64,000 nucleotides of DNA from Nemertoderma westbladi (lineage: Eukaryota > Xenacoelomorpha > Nemertodermatida > Nemertodermatidae). Numbering within the stretch: the stretch's first letter is position 1; each line of letters begins with the position of its first letter. Under the pieces are notes generated by a model, which ran no database searches, was not told where the DNA came from, and worked only from the letters and a program-made list of their open reading frames with translations. The position numbers were made by a program, and so were the translations under genes. The stretch spans positions 28,393-92,392 of the forward strand of contig JAUCBJ010008068.1 of the NCBI GenBank assembly GCA_032718475.1. The letters are read 5' to 3'. Shown in pieces: positions 13,901 through 25,889 of this stretch.

Positions 13901-16900
13901 GTGATTCTTTGTAAGAACTGTTATGGAGAACTAACATATGGTACTGATATGAAGGTGATTCTTTGTAAGAACTGTTATGGAGAACTAACATATGGTATTG
14001 ATATGAAGGTGATTCTTTGTAAGAACTGTTATGGAGAACTAACATATGGTATTGATATGAAGGTGATTCTTTGTAAGAACTGTTATGGAGAACTAACATA
14101 TGGTACTGATATGAAGGTGATTCTTTGTAAGAACTGTTATGGAGAACTAACATATGGTACTGATATGAAGGTGATTCTTTGTAAGAACTGTTATGGAGAA
14201 CTAACATATGGTACTGATATGAAGGTGATTCTTTGTAAGAACTGTTATGGAGAACTAACATATGGTACTGATATGAAGGTGATTCTTTGTAAGAACTGTT
14301 ATGGAGAACTAACATATGGTACTGATATGAAGGTGATTCTTTGTAAGAACTGTTATGGAGAACTAACATATGGTACTGATATGAAGGTGATTCTTTGTAA
14401 GAACTGTTGTGGAGAACTAACATATGGTACTGATATGAAGGTGATTCTTTGTAAGAACTGTTGTGGAGAACTAACATATGGTACTGATATGAAGGTGATT
14501 CTTTGTAAGAACTGTTGTGGAGAACTAACATATGGTACTGATAAGAAGGTGATTCTTTGTATGAACTGTTATGGAGAACTAACATATGGTACTGATATGA
14601 AGGTGATTCTTTGTAAGAACTGTTGTGGAGAACTAACATATGGTACTGATATGAAGGTGATACTTTGTAAGAACTGTTAATGGAGAACTAACATATGGTA
14701 CTGATATGAAGGTGATTCTTTGTAAGAACTGTTGTGGAGAACTAACATATGGTACTAATATGAAGGTGATTCTTTCTAAGAACTGTTATGGATAACTAAC
14801 ATATGGTACTGATATGAAGGTGATTCTTTGTAAGAACTGTTGTGGAGAACTAACATATGGTACTGATATGAAGGTGATTCTTTGTAAGAACTGTTGTGGA
14901 GAACTAACATATGGTACTGATATGAAGGTTATTCTTTGTAAGAACTGTTATGGAGAACTAACATATGGTACTGATATGAAGGTGATTCTTTGTAAGAACT
15001 GTTATGGAGAACTAACATATGGTACTGATAAGAAGGTGATTCTTTGTATGAACTGTTATGGAGAACTAACATATGGTACTGATATGAAGGTGATTCTTTG
15101 TAAGAACTGTTGTGGAGAACTAACATATGGTACTGATATGAAGGTGATTCTTTGTAAGAACTGTTATGGAGTACTAACATATGGTACTGATATGAAGGTG
15201 ATTCTTTGTAAGAACTGTTATGGAGAACTAACATATGGTACTGATATGAAGGTGATTCTTTCTAAGAACTGTTGTGGAGAACTAACATATGGTACTGATA
15301 TGAAGGTGATTCTTTGTAAGAACTGTTATGGAGAACTAACATATGGTACTGATATGAAGGTGATTCTTTGTAAGAACTGTTATGGAGTACTAACATATGG
15401 TACTGATATGAAGGTGATTCTTTGTAAGAACTGTTATGGAGTACTAACATATGGTACTGATATGAAGGTGATTCTTTGCAAGAACTGTTATGGAGTACTA
15501 ACATATGGTACTGATATGAAGGTGATTCTTTGCAAGAACTGTTATGGAGTACTAACATATGGTACTGATATGAAGGTGATTCTTTGCAAGAACTGTTATG
15601 GAGTACTAACATATGGTACTGATATGAAGGTGATTCTTTGTAAGAACTGTTATGGAGTACTAACATATGGTACTGATATGAAGGTGATTCTTTGTAAGAA
15701 CTGTTAATGGAGAACTAACATATGGTACAGATATGAAGGTGATTCTTTGTAAGAACTGTTATGGAGAACTAACATATGGTACTGATATGAAGGTGATTCT
15801 TTGTAAGAACTGTTAATGGAGAACTAACATATGGTACTGATATGAAGGTGATTCTTTGTAAGAACTGTTATGGAGTACTAACATATGGTACTGATATGAA
15901 GGTGATTCTTTGCAAGAACTGTTATGGAGTACTAACATATGGTACTGATATGAAGGTGATTCTTTGTAAGAACTGTTATGGAGAACTAACATATGGTACT
16001 GATATGAAGGTGATTCTTTGTAAGAACTGTTATGGAGTACTAACATATGGTACTGATATGAAGGTGATTCTTTGCAAGAACTGTTATGGAGTACTAACAT
16101 ATGGTACTGATATGAAGGTGATTCTTTGCAAGAACTGTTATGGAGTACTAACATATGGTACTGATATGAAGGTGATTCTTTGCAAGAACTGTTATGGAGT
16201 ACTAACATATGGTACTGATATGAAGGTGATTCTTTGTAAGAACTGTTATGGAGTACTAACATATGGTACTGATATGAAGGTGATTCTTTGTAAGAACTGT
16301 TAATGGAGAACTAACATATGGTACAGATATGAAGGTGATTCTTTGTAAGAACTGTTATGGAGAACTAACATATGGTACTGATATGAAGGTGATTCTTTGT
16401 AAGAACTGTTATGGAGAACTAACATATGGTACTGATATGAAGGTGATTCTTTGTAAGAACTGTTAATGGAGAACTAACATATGGTACTGATATGAAGGTG
16501 ATTCTTTGTAAGAACTGTTATGGAGAACTAACATATGGTACTGATATGAAGGTGATTCTTTGTAAGAACTGTTAATGGAGAACTAACATATGGTACTGAT
16601 ATGAAGGTGATTCTTTGTAAGAACTGTTATGAAGAACTAACATATGGTACTGATATGAAGGTGATTCTTTGTAAGAACTGTTATGGAGAACTAACATATG
16701 GTACAGATATGAAGGTTATTCTTTGTAAGAACTGTTATGAAGAACTAACATATGGTACTGATATGAAGGTGATTCTTTGTAAGAACTGTTATGGAGAACT
16801 AACATATGGTACTGATATGAAGGTGATTCTTTGTAAGAACTGTTATGAAGAACTAACATATGGTACTGATATGAAGGTGATTCTTTGTAAGAACTGTTAT

Positions 16901-18825
16901 GGAGAACTAACATATGGTACTGATATGAAGGTGATTCTTTGTAAGAACTGTTAATGGAGAACTAACATATGGTACTGATATGAAGGTGATTCTTTGTAAG
17001 AACTGTTAATGGAGAACTAACATATGGTACAGATATGAAGGTTATTCTTTGTAAGAACTGTTATGAAGAACTAACATATGGTACTGATATGAAGGTGATT
17101 CTTTGTAAGAACTGTTATGGAGAACTAACATATGGTACTGATATGAAGGTGATTCTTTGTAAGAACTGTTATGAAGAACTAACATATGGTACTGATATGA
17201 AGGTGATTCTTTGTAAGAACTGTTATGGAGAACTAACATATGGTACTGATATGAAGGTGATTCTTTGTAAGAACTGTTAATGGAGAACTAACATATGGTA
17301 CTGATATGAAGGTGATTCTTTGTAAGAACTGTTAATGGAGAACTAACATATGGTACATATATGAAGGTTATTCTTTGTAAGAACTGTTATGAAGAACTAA
17401 CATATGGTACTGATATGAAGGTGATTCTTTGTAAGAACTGTTATGGAGTACTAACATATGGTATTGATATGAAGGTGATTCTTTGTAAGAACTGTTAATG
17501 GAGAACTAACATATGGTACAGATATGAAGGTGATTCTTTGTAAGAACTGTTATGGAGAACTAACATATGGTACTGATATGAAGGTGATTCTTTGTAAGAA
17601 CTGTTATGGAGAACTAACATATGGTACTGATATGAAGGTGATTCTTTGTAAGAACTGTTATGGAGAACTAACATATGGTACTGATATGAAGGTGATTCTT
17701 TGTAAGAACTGTTATGGAGTACTAACATATGGTACTGATATGAAGGTGATTCTTTATAAGAACTGTTATGGAGAACTAACATATGGTACTGATATGAAGG
17801 TGATTCTTTGTAAGAACTGTTAATGGAGAACTAACATATGGTACTGATATGAAGGTGATTCTTTGTAAGAACTGTTATGGAGTACTAACATATGGTACTG
17901 ATATGAAGGTGATTCTTTATAAGAACTGTTATGGAGAACTAACATATGGTACTGATATGAAGGTGATTCTTTGTAAGAACTGTTAATGGAGAACTAACAT
18001 ATGGTACTGATATGAAGGTGATTCTTTGTAAGAACTGTTATGGAGTACTAACATATGGTACTGATATGAAGGTGATTCTTTATAAGAACTGTTATGGAGA
18101 ACTAACATATGGTACTGATATGAAGGTGATTCTTTGTAAGAACTGTTAATGGAGAACTAACATATGGTACAGATATGAAGGTGATTCTTTGTAAGAACTG
18201 TTATGAAGAACTAACATATGGTATTGATATGAAGGTGATTCTTTGTAAGAACTGTTAATGGAGAACTAACATATGGTACTGATATGAAGGTGATTCTTTG
18301 TAAGAACTGTTATGGAGAACTAACATATGGTACTGATATGAAGGTGATTCTTTGTAAGAACTGTTATGGAGAACTAACATATGGTACTGATATGAAGGTG
18401 ATTCTTTGTAAGAACTGTTATGGAGTACTAACATATGGTACTGATATGAAGGTGATTCTTTATAAGAACTGTTATGGAGAACTAACATATGGTACTGATA
18501 TGAAGGTGATTCTTTGTAAGAACTGTTAATGGAGAACTAACATATGGTACAGATATGAAGGTGATTCTTTGTAAGAACTGTTATGAAGAACTAACATATG
18601 GTATTGATATGAAGGTGATTCTTTGTAAGAACTGTTAATGGAGAACTAACATATGGTACTGATATGAAGGTGATTCTTTGTAAGAACTGTTATGGAGAAC
18701 TAACATATATTACTGATATGAAGGTGATTCTTTGTAAGAACTGTTGTGGAGAACTAACATATGGTACAGATATGAAGGTGATTCTTTGTAAGAACTGTTA
18801 TGGAGTACTAACATATGGTACTGAT

Positions 18826-20283
18826 ATGAAGGTGATTCTTTGTAAGAACTGTTATGAAGAACTAACATATGGTACTGATATGAAGGTGATTCTTTATAAG
18901 AACTGTAATGGAGAACTAACATATGGTACTGATATGAAGGTGATTCTTTGTAAGAACTGTTATGGAGTACTAACATATGGTACTGATATGAAGATGATTC
19001 TTTGTAAGAACTGTTATGGAGAACTAACATATGGTACTGATATGAAGGTGATTCTTTGTAAGAACTGTTATGAAGAACTAACATATGGTACTGATATGAA
19101 GGTGATTCTTTGTAAGAACTGTTATGAAGAACTAACATATGGTACTGATATGAAGGTGATTCTTTATAAGAACTGTAATGGAGAACTAACATATGGTACT
19201 GATATGAAGGTGATTCTTTGTAAGAACTGTTATGGAGTACTAACATATGGTACTGATATGAAGATGATTCTTTGTAAGAACTGTTATGAAGAACTAACAT
19301 ATGGTACTGATATGAAGGTGATTCTTTGTAAGAACTGTTATGAAGAACTAACATATGGTACTGATATGAAGATGATTCTTTGTAAGAACTGTTATGGAGA
19401 ACTAACATATGGTACTGATATGAAGGTGATTCTTTGTAAGAACTGTTATGGAGAACTAACATATGGTATTGATATGAAGGTGATTCTTTGTAAGAACTGT
19501 TATGAAGAACTAACATATGGTACTGATATGAAGGTGATTCTTTATAAGAACTGTAATGGAGAACTAACATATGGTACTGATATGAAGGTGATTCTTTGTA
19601 AGAACTGTTATGGAGTACTAACATATGGTACTGATATGAAGGTGATTCTTTGTAAGAACTGTTATGAAGAACTAACATATGGTACTGATATGAAGGTGAT
19701 TCTTTATAAGAACTGTAATGGAGAACTAACATATGGTACTGATATGAAGGTGATTCTTTGTAAGAACTGTTATGGAGTACTAACATATGGTACTGATATG
19801 AAGATGATTCTTTGTAAGAACTGTTATGGAGAACTAACATATGGTACTGATATGAAGGTGATTCTTTGTAAGAACTGTTATGAAGAACTAACATATGGTA
19901 CTGATATGAAGGTGATTCTTTGTAAGAACTGTTATGAAGAACTAACATATGGTACTGATATGAAGGTGATTCTTTATAAGAACTGTAATGGAGAACTAAC
20001 ATATGGTACTGATATGAAGGTGATTCTTTGTAAGAACTGTTATGGAGTACTAACATATGGTACTGATATGAAGATGATTCTTTGTAAGAACTGTTATGAA
20101 GAACTAACATATGGTACTGATATGAAGGTGATTCTTTGTAAGAACTGTTATGAAGAACTAACATATGGTACTGATATGAAGATGATTCTTTGTAAGAACT
20201 GTTATGGAGAACTAACATATGGTACTGATATGAAGGTGATTCTTTGTAAGAACTGTTATGAAGAACTAACATATGGTACTGAT
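18826..20283. repeat. 810-bp higher-order repeat inside the 54-bp array
   Basis: Twelve consecutive units at 18,826-19,473 recur in the same order of variants at 19,636-20,283, an offset of 15 units or 810 bp. The order uses diagnostic units: GAA for GGA, AATGGAG with TTTATAAG, GTACTA, and AAGATG for AAGGTG. The three units between the blocks repeat the start of the same order. Confidence 0.8.
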
Positions 20284-22381
20284 ATGAAGGTGATTCTTTG
20301 TAAGAACTGTTATGAAGAACTAACATATGGTACTGATATGAAGGTGATTCTTTATAAGAACTGTAATGGAGAACTAACATATGGTACTGATATGAAGGTG
20401 ATTCTTTGTAAGAACTGTTATGGAGTACTAACATATGGTACTGATATGAAGGTGATTCTTTGTAAGAACTGTTATGGATAACTAACATATGGTACTGATA
20501 TGAAGGTGATTCTTTGTAAGAACTGTTATGGAGTACTAACATATGGTACTGATATGAAGGTGATTCTTTGTAAGAACTGTTATGGATAACTAACATATGG
20601 TACTGATATGAAGATGATTCTTTGTAAGAACTGTTATGGAGAACTAACATATGGTACTGATATGAAGGTGATTCTTTGTAAGAACTGTTATGGAGAACTA
20701 ACATATGGTACTGATATGAAGATGATTCTTTGTAAGAACTGTTATGGAGAACTAACATATGGTACTGATATGAAGGTGATTCTTTGTAAGAACTGTTATG
20801 GAGAACTAACATATGGTACTGATATGAAGGTGATTCTTTGTAAGAACTGTTATGGAGAACTAACATATGGTACTGATATGAAGATGATTCTTTGTAAGAA
20901 CTGTTATGGAGAACTAACATATGGTACTGATATGAAGGTGATTCTTTGTAAGAACTGTTATGGAGAACTAACATATGGTACTGATATGAAGATGATTCTT
21001 TGTAAGAACTGTTATGGAGAACTAACATATGGTACTGATATGAAGGTGATTCTTTGTAAGAACTGTTATGGAGTACTAACATATGGTACTGATATGAAGG
21101 TGATTCTTTGTAAGAACTGTTATGGAGAACTAACATATGGTACTGATATGAAGGTGATTCTTTGTAAGAACTGTTATGGAGAACTAACATATGGTATTGA
21201 TATGAAGGTGATTCTTTGTAAGAACTGTTAATGGAGAACTAACATATGGTACTGATATGAAGGTGATTCTTTGTAAGAACTGTTATGGAGAACTAACATA
21301 TATTACTGATATGAAGGTGATTCTTTGTAAGAACTGTTGTGGAGAACTAACATATGGTACAGATATGAAGGTGATTCTTTGTAAGAACTGTTATGGAGTA
21401 CTAACATATGGTATTGATATGAAGGTGATTCTTTGTAAGAACTGTTAATGGAGAACTAACATATGGTACTGATATGAAGGTGATTCTTTGTAAGAACTGT
21501 TATGGAGTACTAACATATGGTATTGATATGAAGGTGATTCTTTGTAAGAACTGTTATGAAGAACTAACATATGGTACTGATATGAAGGTGATTCTTTATA
21601 AGAACTGTTATGAAGAACTAACATATGGTACTGATATGAAGGTGATTCTTTATAAGAACTGTAATGGAGAACTAACATATGGTACTGATATGAAGGTGAT
21701 TCTTTGTAAGAACTGTTATGGAGTACTAACATATGGTACTGATATGAAGGTGATTCTTTGTAAGAACTGTTATGAAGAACTAACATATGGTACTGATATG
21801 AAGGTGATTCTTTATAAGAACTGTAATGGAGAACTAACATATGGTACTGATATGAAGGTGATTCTTTGTAAGAACTGTTATGGAGTACTAACATATGGTA
21901 CTGATATGAAGATGATTCTTTGTAAGAACTGTTATGGAGAACTAACATATGGTACTGATATGAAGGTGATTCTTTGTAAGAACTGTTATGAAGAACTAAC
22001 ATATGGTACTGATATGAAGGTGATTCTTTGTAAGAACTGTTATGAAGAACTAACATATGGTATTGATATGAAGGTGATTCTTTGTAAGAACTGTTATGAA
22101 GAACTAACATATGGTACTGATATGAAGGTGATTCTTTGTAAGAACTGTTATGAAGAACTAACATATGGTACTGATATGAAGGTGATTCTTTGTACAACTT
22201 GCATTATACAACTCGGTTATTTATTCTAAAGTTCTCACGGTTTTATTTTTCTAATCATCTCATATCACAATAATTCTAAAACAACTATTCATTAAAATAT
22301 ACAGTAATTGTAAACAATCAGTGGCAAATTTTGACATTCCAGCTAAAGCTAAAGGTTCTTGTTGGTATTGCATTATTAGAC

Positions 22382-22584
22382 ATAATTGCAGTGATCTACT
22401 GCCACATACCTACAGTACTGGTCAGCAATAACGATAATAACCTTTTAGATAATTGCAGTGATCTACTGCCACTTACCTACAGTACAGGTCAGTAATAACG
22501 ATGATAACCTTTTAGATAATTGCAGTGATCTACTGCCACATACCTACCGTACTGGTCAGCAATAACGATAATAACACTTTAGAT
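22382..22584. repeat. 67-bp tandem repeat, three copies
   Basis: Three direct copies start at 22,382, 22,449 and 22,516. Each begins ATAATTGCAGTGATCTACTG and ends in CGATAATAACC-like sequence, with a few substitutions between copies. The rest of 22,195-22,764 is AT-rich unique sequence in which I see no gene. Confidence 0.9.
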
Positions 22585-22764
22585 AAGAAACATGTTGATA
22601 ATATTTATGTCGACTTAGAAAGTGATCGAAATGTTGGTAGATACAAAATTTTTCCATTGGAATAATCAACTTGATCTATTTACTTTCAGGGGCGAGCCGG
22701 AAGGAGAATACAATAATACTAGGTATATATAAATATATATAATATATAGAGATTATGTACCTAC

Positions 22765-22902
22765 CTGTGCAGTTTATACCTTGACCATGTCCTTGATACC
22801 CTCCCTCAAATTCGAATCCTGCATAGCAACTGCAGTTATAGGTACCTGGTATATTGTCACACATATGATGGCAATCATGCATATTTATACATTCATTGTA
22901 AT
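22765..22902 (-). CDS. Exon: calcium-binding EGF-like domain (third of three seen)
   Basis: On the minus strand an AG acceptor (TTTAG) and a GT donor (CAG|gtaggt) bound a 138-nt, phase 1-1 exon. With the split codon it reads D-Y-N-E-C, then C, C, N-x-x-G-T-Y-N-C-S-C and a last C near the end. This is the six-cysteine cbEGF pattern, with the D-x-N-E calcium ligands and the Asn/Tyr of the second hairpin in place. The symmetric phase fits insertion of a module in the extracellular gene that runs from 40.8 kb. The next exon downstream lies beyond the large array or outside the window. Domain identity is known family knowledge; the splice sites are inferred by eye. Confidence 0.85.
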
Positions 22903-23333
22903 CTAAATAATGCAAATGGTTAAAACATAATAATATGCAGAGATTATAGGCAAGAAAAAGATGGACATCTCTATATTGGTTGACTCATGTTCTTGACCAG
23001 TCATTGGTATACTGTATTAGGACAATCCTTCTGTGTGACCAAGTCCTATACACATATACCAGCAGCGGATAGGAAAAGCGAAAAATACAACTTAATTCAT
23101 ATTTGCTGGTTACAACTTATATATAATTTATTGTTAAAATTGACATAATTTACCTCTTTTTATATATTTTACCACCGGCAAATTGTATTACTTAATTTAC
23201 TGCGATGTACGTTCCATTCAGCATTGTATTCTGTATCTTACTCCAACTTCCAGGACAGCCAATTGTGAAGTAGTCATGCTTCAAAAGAAGTAGATAGATC
23301 GGCATTGTGGAGTAATCTGATTGCTTTTGGGTT
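22903..23333. other. Intron sequence, nothing recognised
   Basis: AT-rich sequence between the EGF exon and the first decayed retrotransposon. I see no further exon, RNA gene or clear repeat. Confidence 0.5.
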
Positions 23334-23927
23334 TTGGGGTATAGTACTTGCAAAAGCTTTTATAAAGATGTAAAATCTCGGGTACTGGTGGTTAATGAGT
23401 ATCTAAGGAAATTGACTGCTAACTGGAACTTGACTTCGGCTGAATGCTTATCCTATTTGCTATTCCTATTTGCTTTGTTCATTAATGAATTGGAGGCTAA
23501 GCTTTCAAGTGGTGGCTTTGATGGTGTTTCGAATGGATGTTTGAAACTAATTATTCTGCTATTTGCAGACGATATTATTATAATAGCTGAAACTGAAAGT
23601 CGTTTACAAAGGTCCCTAAATCTTATGAGCTCATATTGTAGCAGCTACAACATAGAGATCGGGGAGGTGTTTAGAAGTGGTAGACCCCTGCGAGAAAACA
23701 ATCACTGGTCAGTGGATGGTTATTAGCTGAAAGTGGTAAATCAATATATTTATTTAGGCGCCCCCCTTCTGAAGTAGCTGTAAATTCTCTTTGGGACAGT
23801 CGCATCTAGTGGATAAGGCTAGGCTAGTAAAGCTTATTTTCTCTTTGGTGATTTTCTCTTTTATCCAGTTCCCATGCATTTCATTTTCAGTAGCTTTAGC
23901 ATTGAAATTATTTAATAGCTTAATTAA

Positions 23928-25511
23928 CCCTATTAGTACCGGGCTATAAAATGTTGTACAAATACCGGGGGGGGGGGGGGCGTCATATTGACCCCCCCCC
24001 CCCCCCCCCCCCTCTAAAATCTACAAATATTTACGAAAACGTCTGATTTTTTGTTTGTACGTAGGTATCACTTGTCTGGATCCGACCGAAAAAAAAATTG
24101 TTCGAAAAAATGTACTGGGGTGGTTATATTGCAGCACCAAAATTACAAGTAGTGCACAATTTTCACAAAATTTGAAAGTTACATTTTCGGCTAATTATTT
24201 TTCAATACAGGTTTTCTGGGGTGAAAAATACATTGGAAATATTTAAAAATGATATGATTACTATAAATGGTTGTTTTGTTTAGTCCTCTCTCCGTAGGAA
24301 AAAAATGAAAAAAAAACAAGTAACCAGCACTTTTCAGTTAGAACACAAAATTTTTAATTCACTTATACGATGCTATAAATTCACATTTTCAGGTTTTCGA
24401 GGGCGCTGATTCTAATGGAATACATTTCTAATATGCCAGATCATTGCTACTTGTATTTTTCGGCGTAATTTGACAAATTTTGGTGCTAGCACCAAATTTC
24501 GTACCCATCACCAAAAAGTACAAGTTTGCGATGTCCAGTGCTGTTTTTATTGATTCCATCGGATTCAGGACCCTCATAAACCCGTATAACGCAAGAAACA
24601 AGGTGATACTATCTACTTATCAATTTGCATATTTTCCAAAATTTGGTGCTAGCACAACAATTTTCACCCACCGGCGAAAAATACAAGTTTGAGAACTCTT
24701 ATGAAATTTTTACTGATTCCATTGAATTCAGAACCATCACAAACCCGTATAACGCAAGAAACAAGGTGACACAATCAATTGATATATTTGATGGTTTTCA
24801 AAATTTGGTGCTAACACCACATTTTGCACCCACATCCGAAAAATACAAGTTTGAGATGTCTAGTTCGATAATTATATTTTCCATTGAATTCAGAACAGAA
24901 ATAAACCTCTAAAACGCAAGAAATAAATTGTCACAAGCAATTTTATCTATTTAATGGATTTTCAAAATTTTGTGCTGGCACCAAAATTTGCACACAGCAC
25001 CGAAAAATACAAGTTTGATGCGCTTGGTGGAACTCGTATATATTTCATCGAATCCAGAACCCCAAAAAACCCCAATTGCGTAAAAAACAAGTTTCAAACA
25101 ATCAATTTACAAAATTGACTTATTTCAAAATTTGGTGCTGGCACCAAAATTTGGCACCCACCGAAAAAAACAAATTTGAAATTTCTAAATCAATTTATAT
25201 GAATTCCATCCAATTTCTAACACCAAAAAACCGGTGTAAATCAAAAATAGAGATGTTACAATTCATATTTAATGAAATGTAATTTTCAAAAAACGTCTCA
25301 AAAAAAGTGCCAAAAGTTGGGTTAAAAAATGGTGCTATAACTCGAAAAGTACCCAATATTTTTGAAAACGGTTTTCACTACTAGGAAGACAATAGATTTT
25401 TAGGAAAAGTCATAAAATTTCAGATTCCCAACTGCGTTTGTTTCAGAATTATAATAAAAAAACCACGGGGGGGTCATATTGACCCCCCCCCCCCCCCGGG
25501 GTTTAATAGGG
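23928..25511. mobile_element. piggyBac-like non-autonomous element with TTAA target duplication
   Basis: TTAA at 23,924-23,927 and again at 25,512-25,515 brackets a 1,584-bp segment. It begins CCCTATTAGTACCGGG and ends CCCCGGGGTTTAATAGGG, so the termini are inverted (CCCTATTA). Each terminus also carries a G-run, TCATATTGA and a C-run (about 23,967-24,012 and 25,467-25,501). TTAA target sites and CCC-type termini are hallmarks of the piggyBac superfamily. There is no transposase ORF, so the element would need a transposase supplied in trans. It lies inside an older LINE relic and therefore arrived after it. Confidence 0.75.
24482..25290. repeat. 163-bp tandem repeat inside the TTAA element (about 5 copies)
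   Basis: The motif GGTGCTRRCACCA recurs at 24,482, 24,645, 24,807, 24,970 and 25,134, a spacing of 162-164 bp. Each is followed by a caccgaaaaatacaagttTG-like stretch and a TTCCAT.GAATTCAGAAC-like stretch. Copies are diverged, so the amplification is old. GGTGCTAGCACC is itself palindromic. Confidence 0.8.
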
Positions 25512-25889
25512 TTAAGCCAATGTTTATTTATATGTTGCTGCGTGGTGAGGATTTCATCCCGCTCCTGATATTGAGCTTCAGCATCGAAAATTTATACAAA
25601 ACTTCTTATGTGTTGAAGAATCCACCCCGTATTTCACCATTTGTGGTGAATCGGGTGAGTTCCCATTATTTATGGATCGGAAAGTTTTCATGAGGCCAAA
25701 GTCCCTGCCAACAATTGGTCCGTCCATTTCTCAAACCTTTTCACACAAGCCTCAACTCATAAGTTGCCAGATCTCCCCATTTACCCAGTCCCTGGATAAG
25801 CAATGATGCTTGCAAAGCCGGATTTGGTTGTGTTTTCCCTTTTCTGTGGCACCTATTCGCAGTTTGTTTCAACTCTGCCCCGTGTCCTA

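Larger units (their letters stand above)
1..22194. repeat. 54/55-bp minisatellite array (about 400 copies)
   Basis: The whole stretch is a head-to-tail array of a 54-bp unit. Read on the plus strand it gives MKVILCKNCYGELTYGTD, and on the minus strand MLVLHNSSYKESPSYQYH. The array is already running at base 1 and ends where TTCTTTGTA passes into unique ACAACTTGC near 22,194. A 55-bp variant carries one extra A (GTTAATGG for GTTATGG). A second variant has GGATAA for GGAGAA, which puts a stop in the plus frame. Both cut the array into many open frames, the longest about 1,050 codons. Variation between units is concentrated at a few sites (TAT/GGT/TGT/GAT/AAT, GGA/GAA, GAA/GTA, ACT/ATT/CCT, TGT/TCT) and is mostly non-synonymous on both strands. 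That argues against selection on a protein. I read it as non-coding satellite DNA in an intron of, or downstream of, the minus-strand EGF gene. Confidence 0.97.
23334..25760 (+). pseudogene. Decayed non-LTR retrotransposon RT, split by a TTAA element
   Basis: The left part (about 23,430-23,670) reads an RT fragment with LFALFINELEAKL followed by LLFADDIIIIAE, the catalytic F-A-D-D box. After the 1.6-kb insertion, the right part (about 25,565-25,700) reads FLCVEESTPYFTICGESG. This resembles the LLGV.kSTPN..vYGELGRfPL block found near the C-terminus of many LINE proteins. The two parts are in the order expected for one element interrupted at 23,927/25,516. Frameshifts and stops are numerous, so it is dead. 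The clade cannot be named from these pieces. Confidence 0.65.

Noticed and set aside
11490-14680. Overlapping frames of about 1,050 codons on both strands
   Set aside because: Same satellite artefact; two fully overlapping antisense proteins from one 18-codon period are not credible genes.
1-22194. CRISPR array
   Set aside because: There are no unique spacers; the whole 54-bp unit repeats, and the context is animal.
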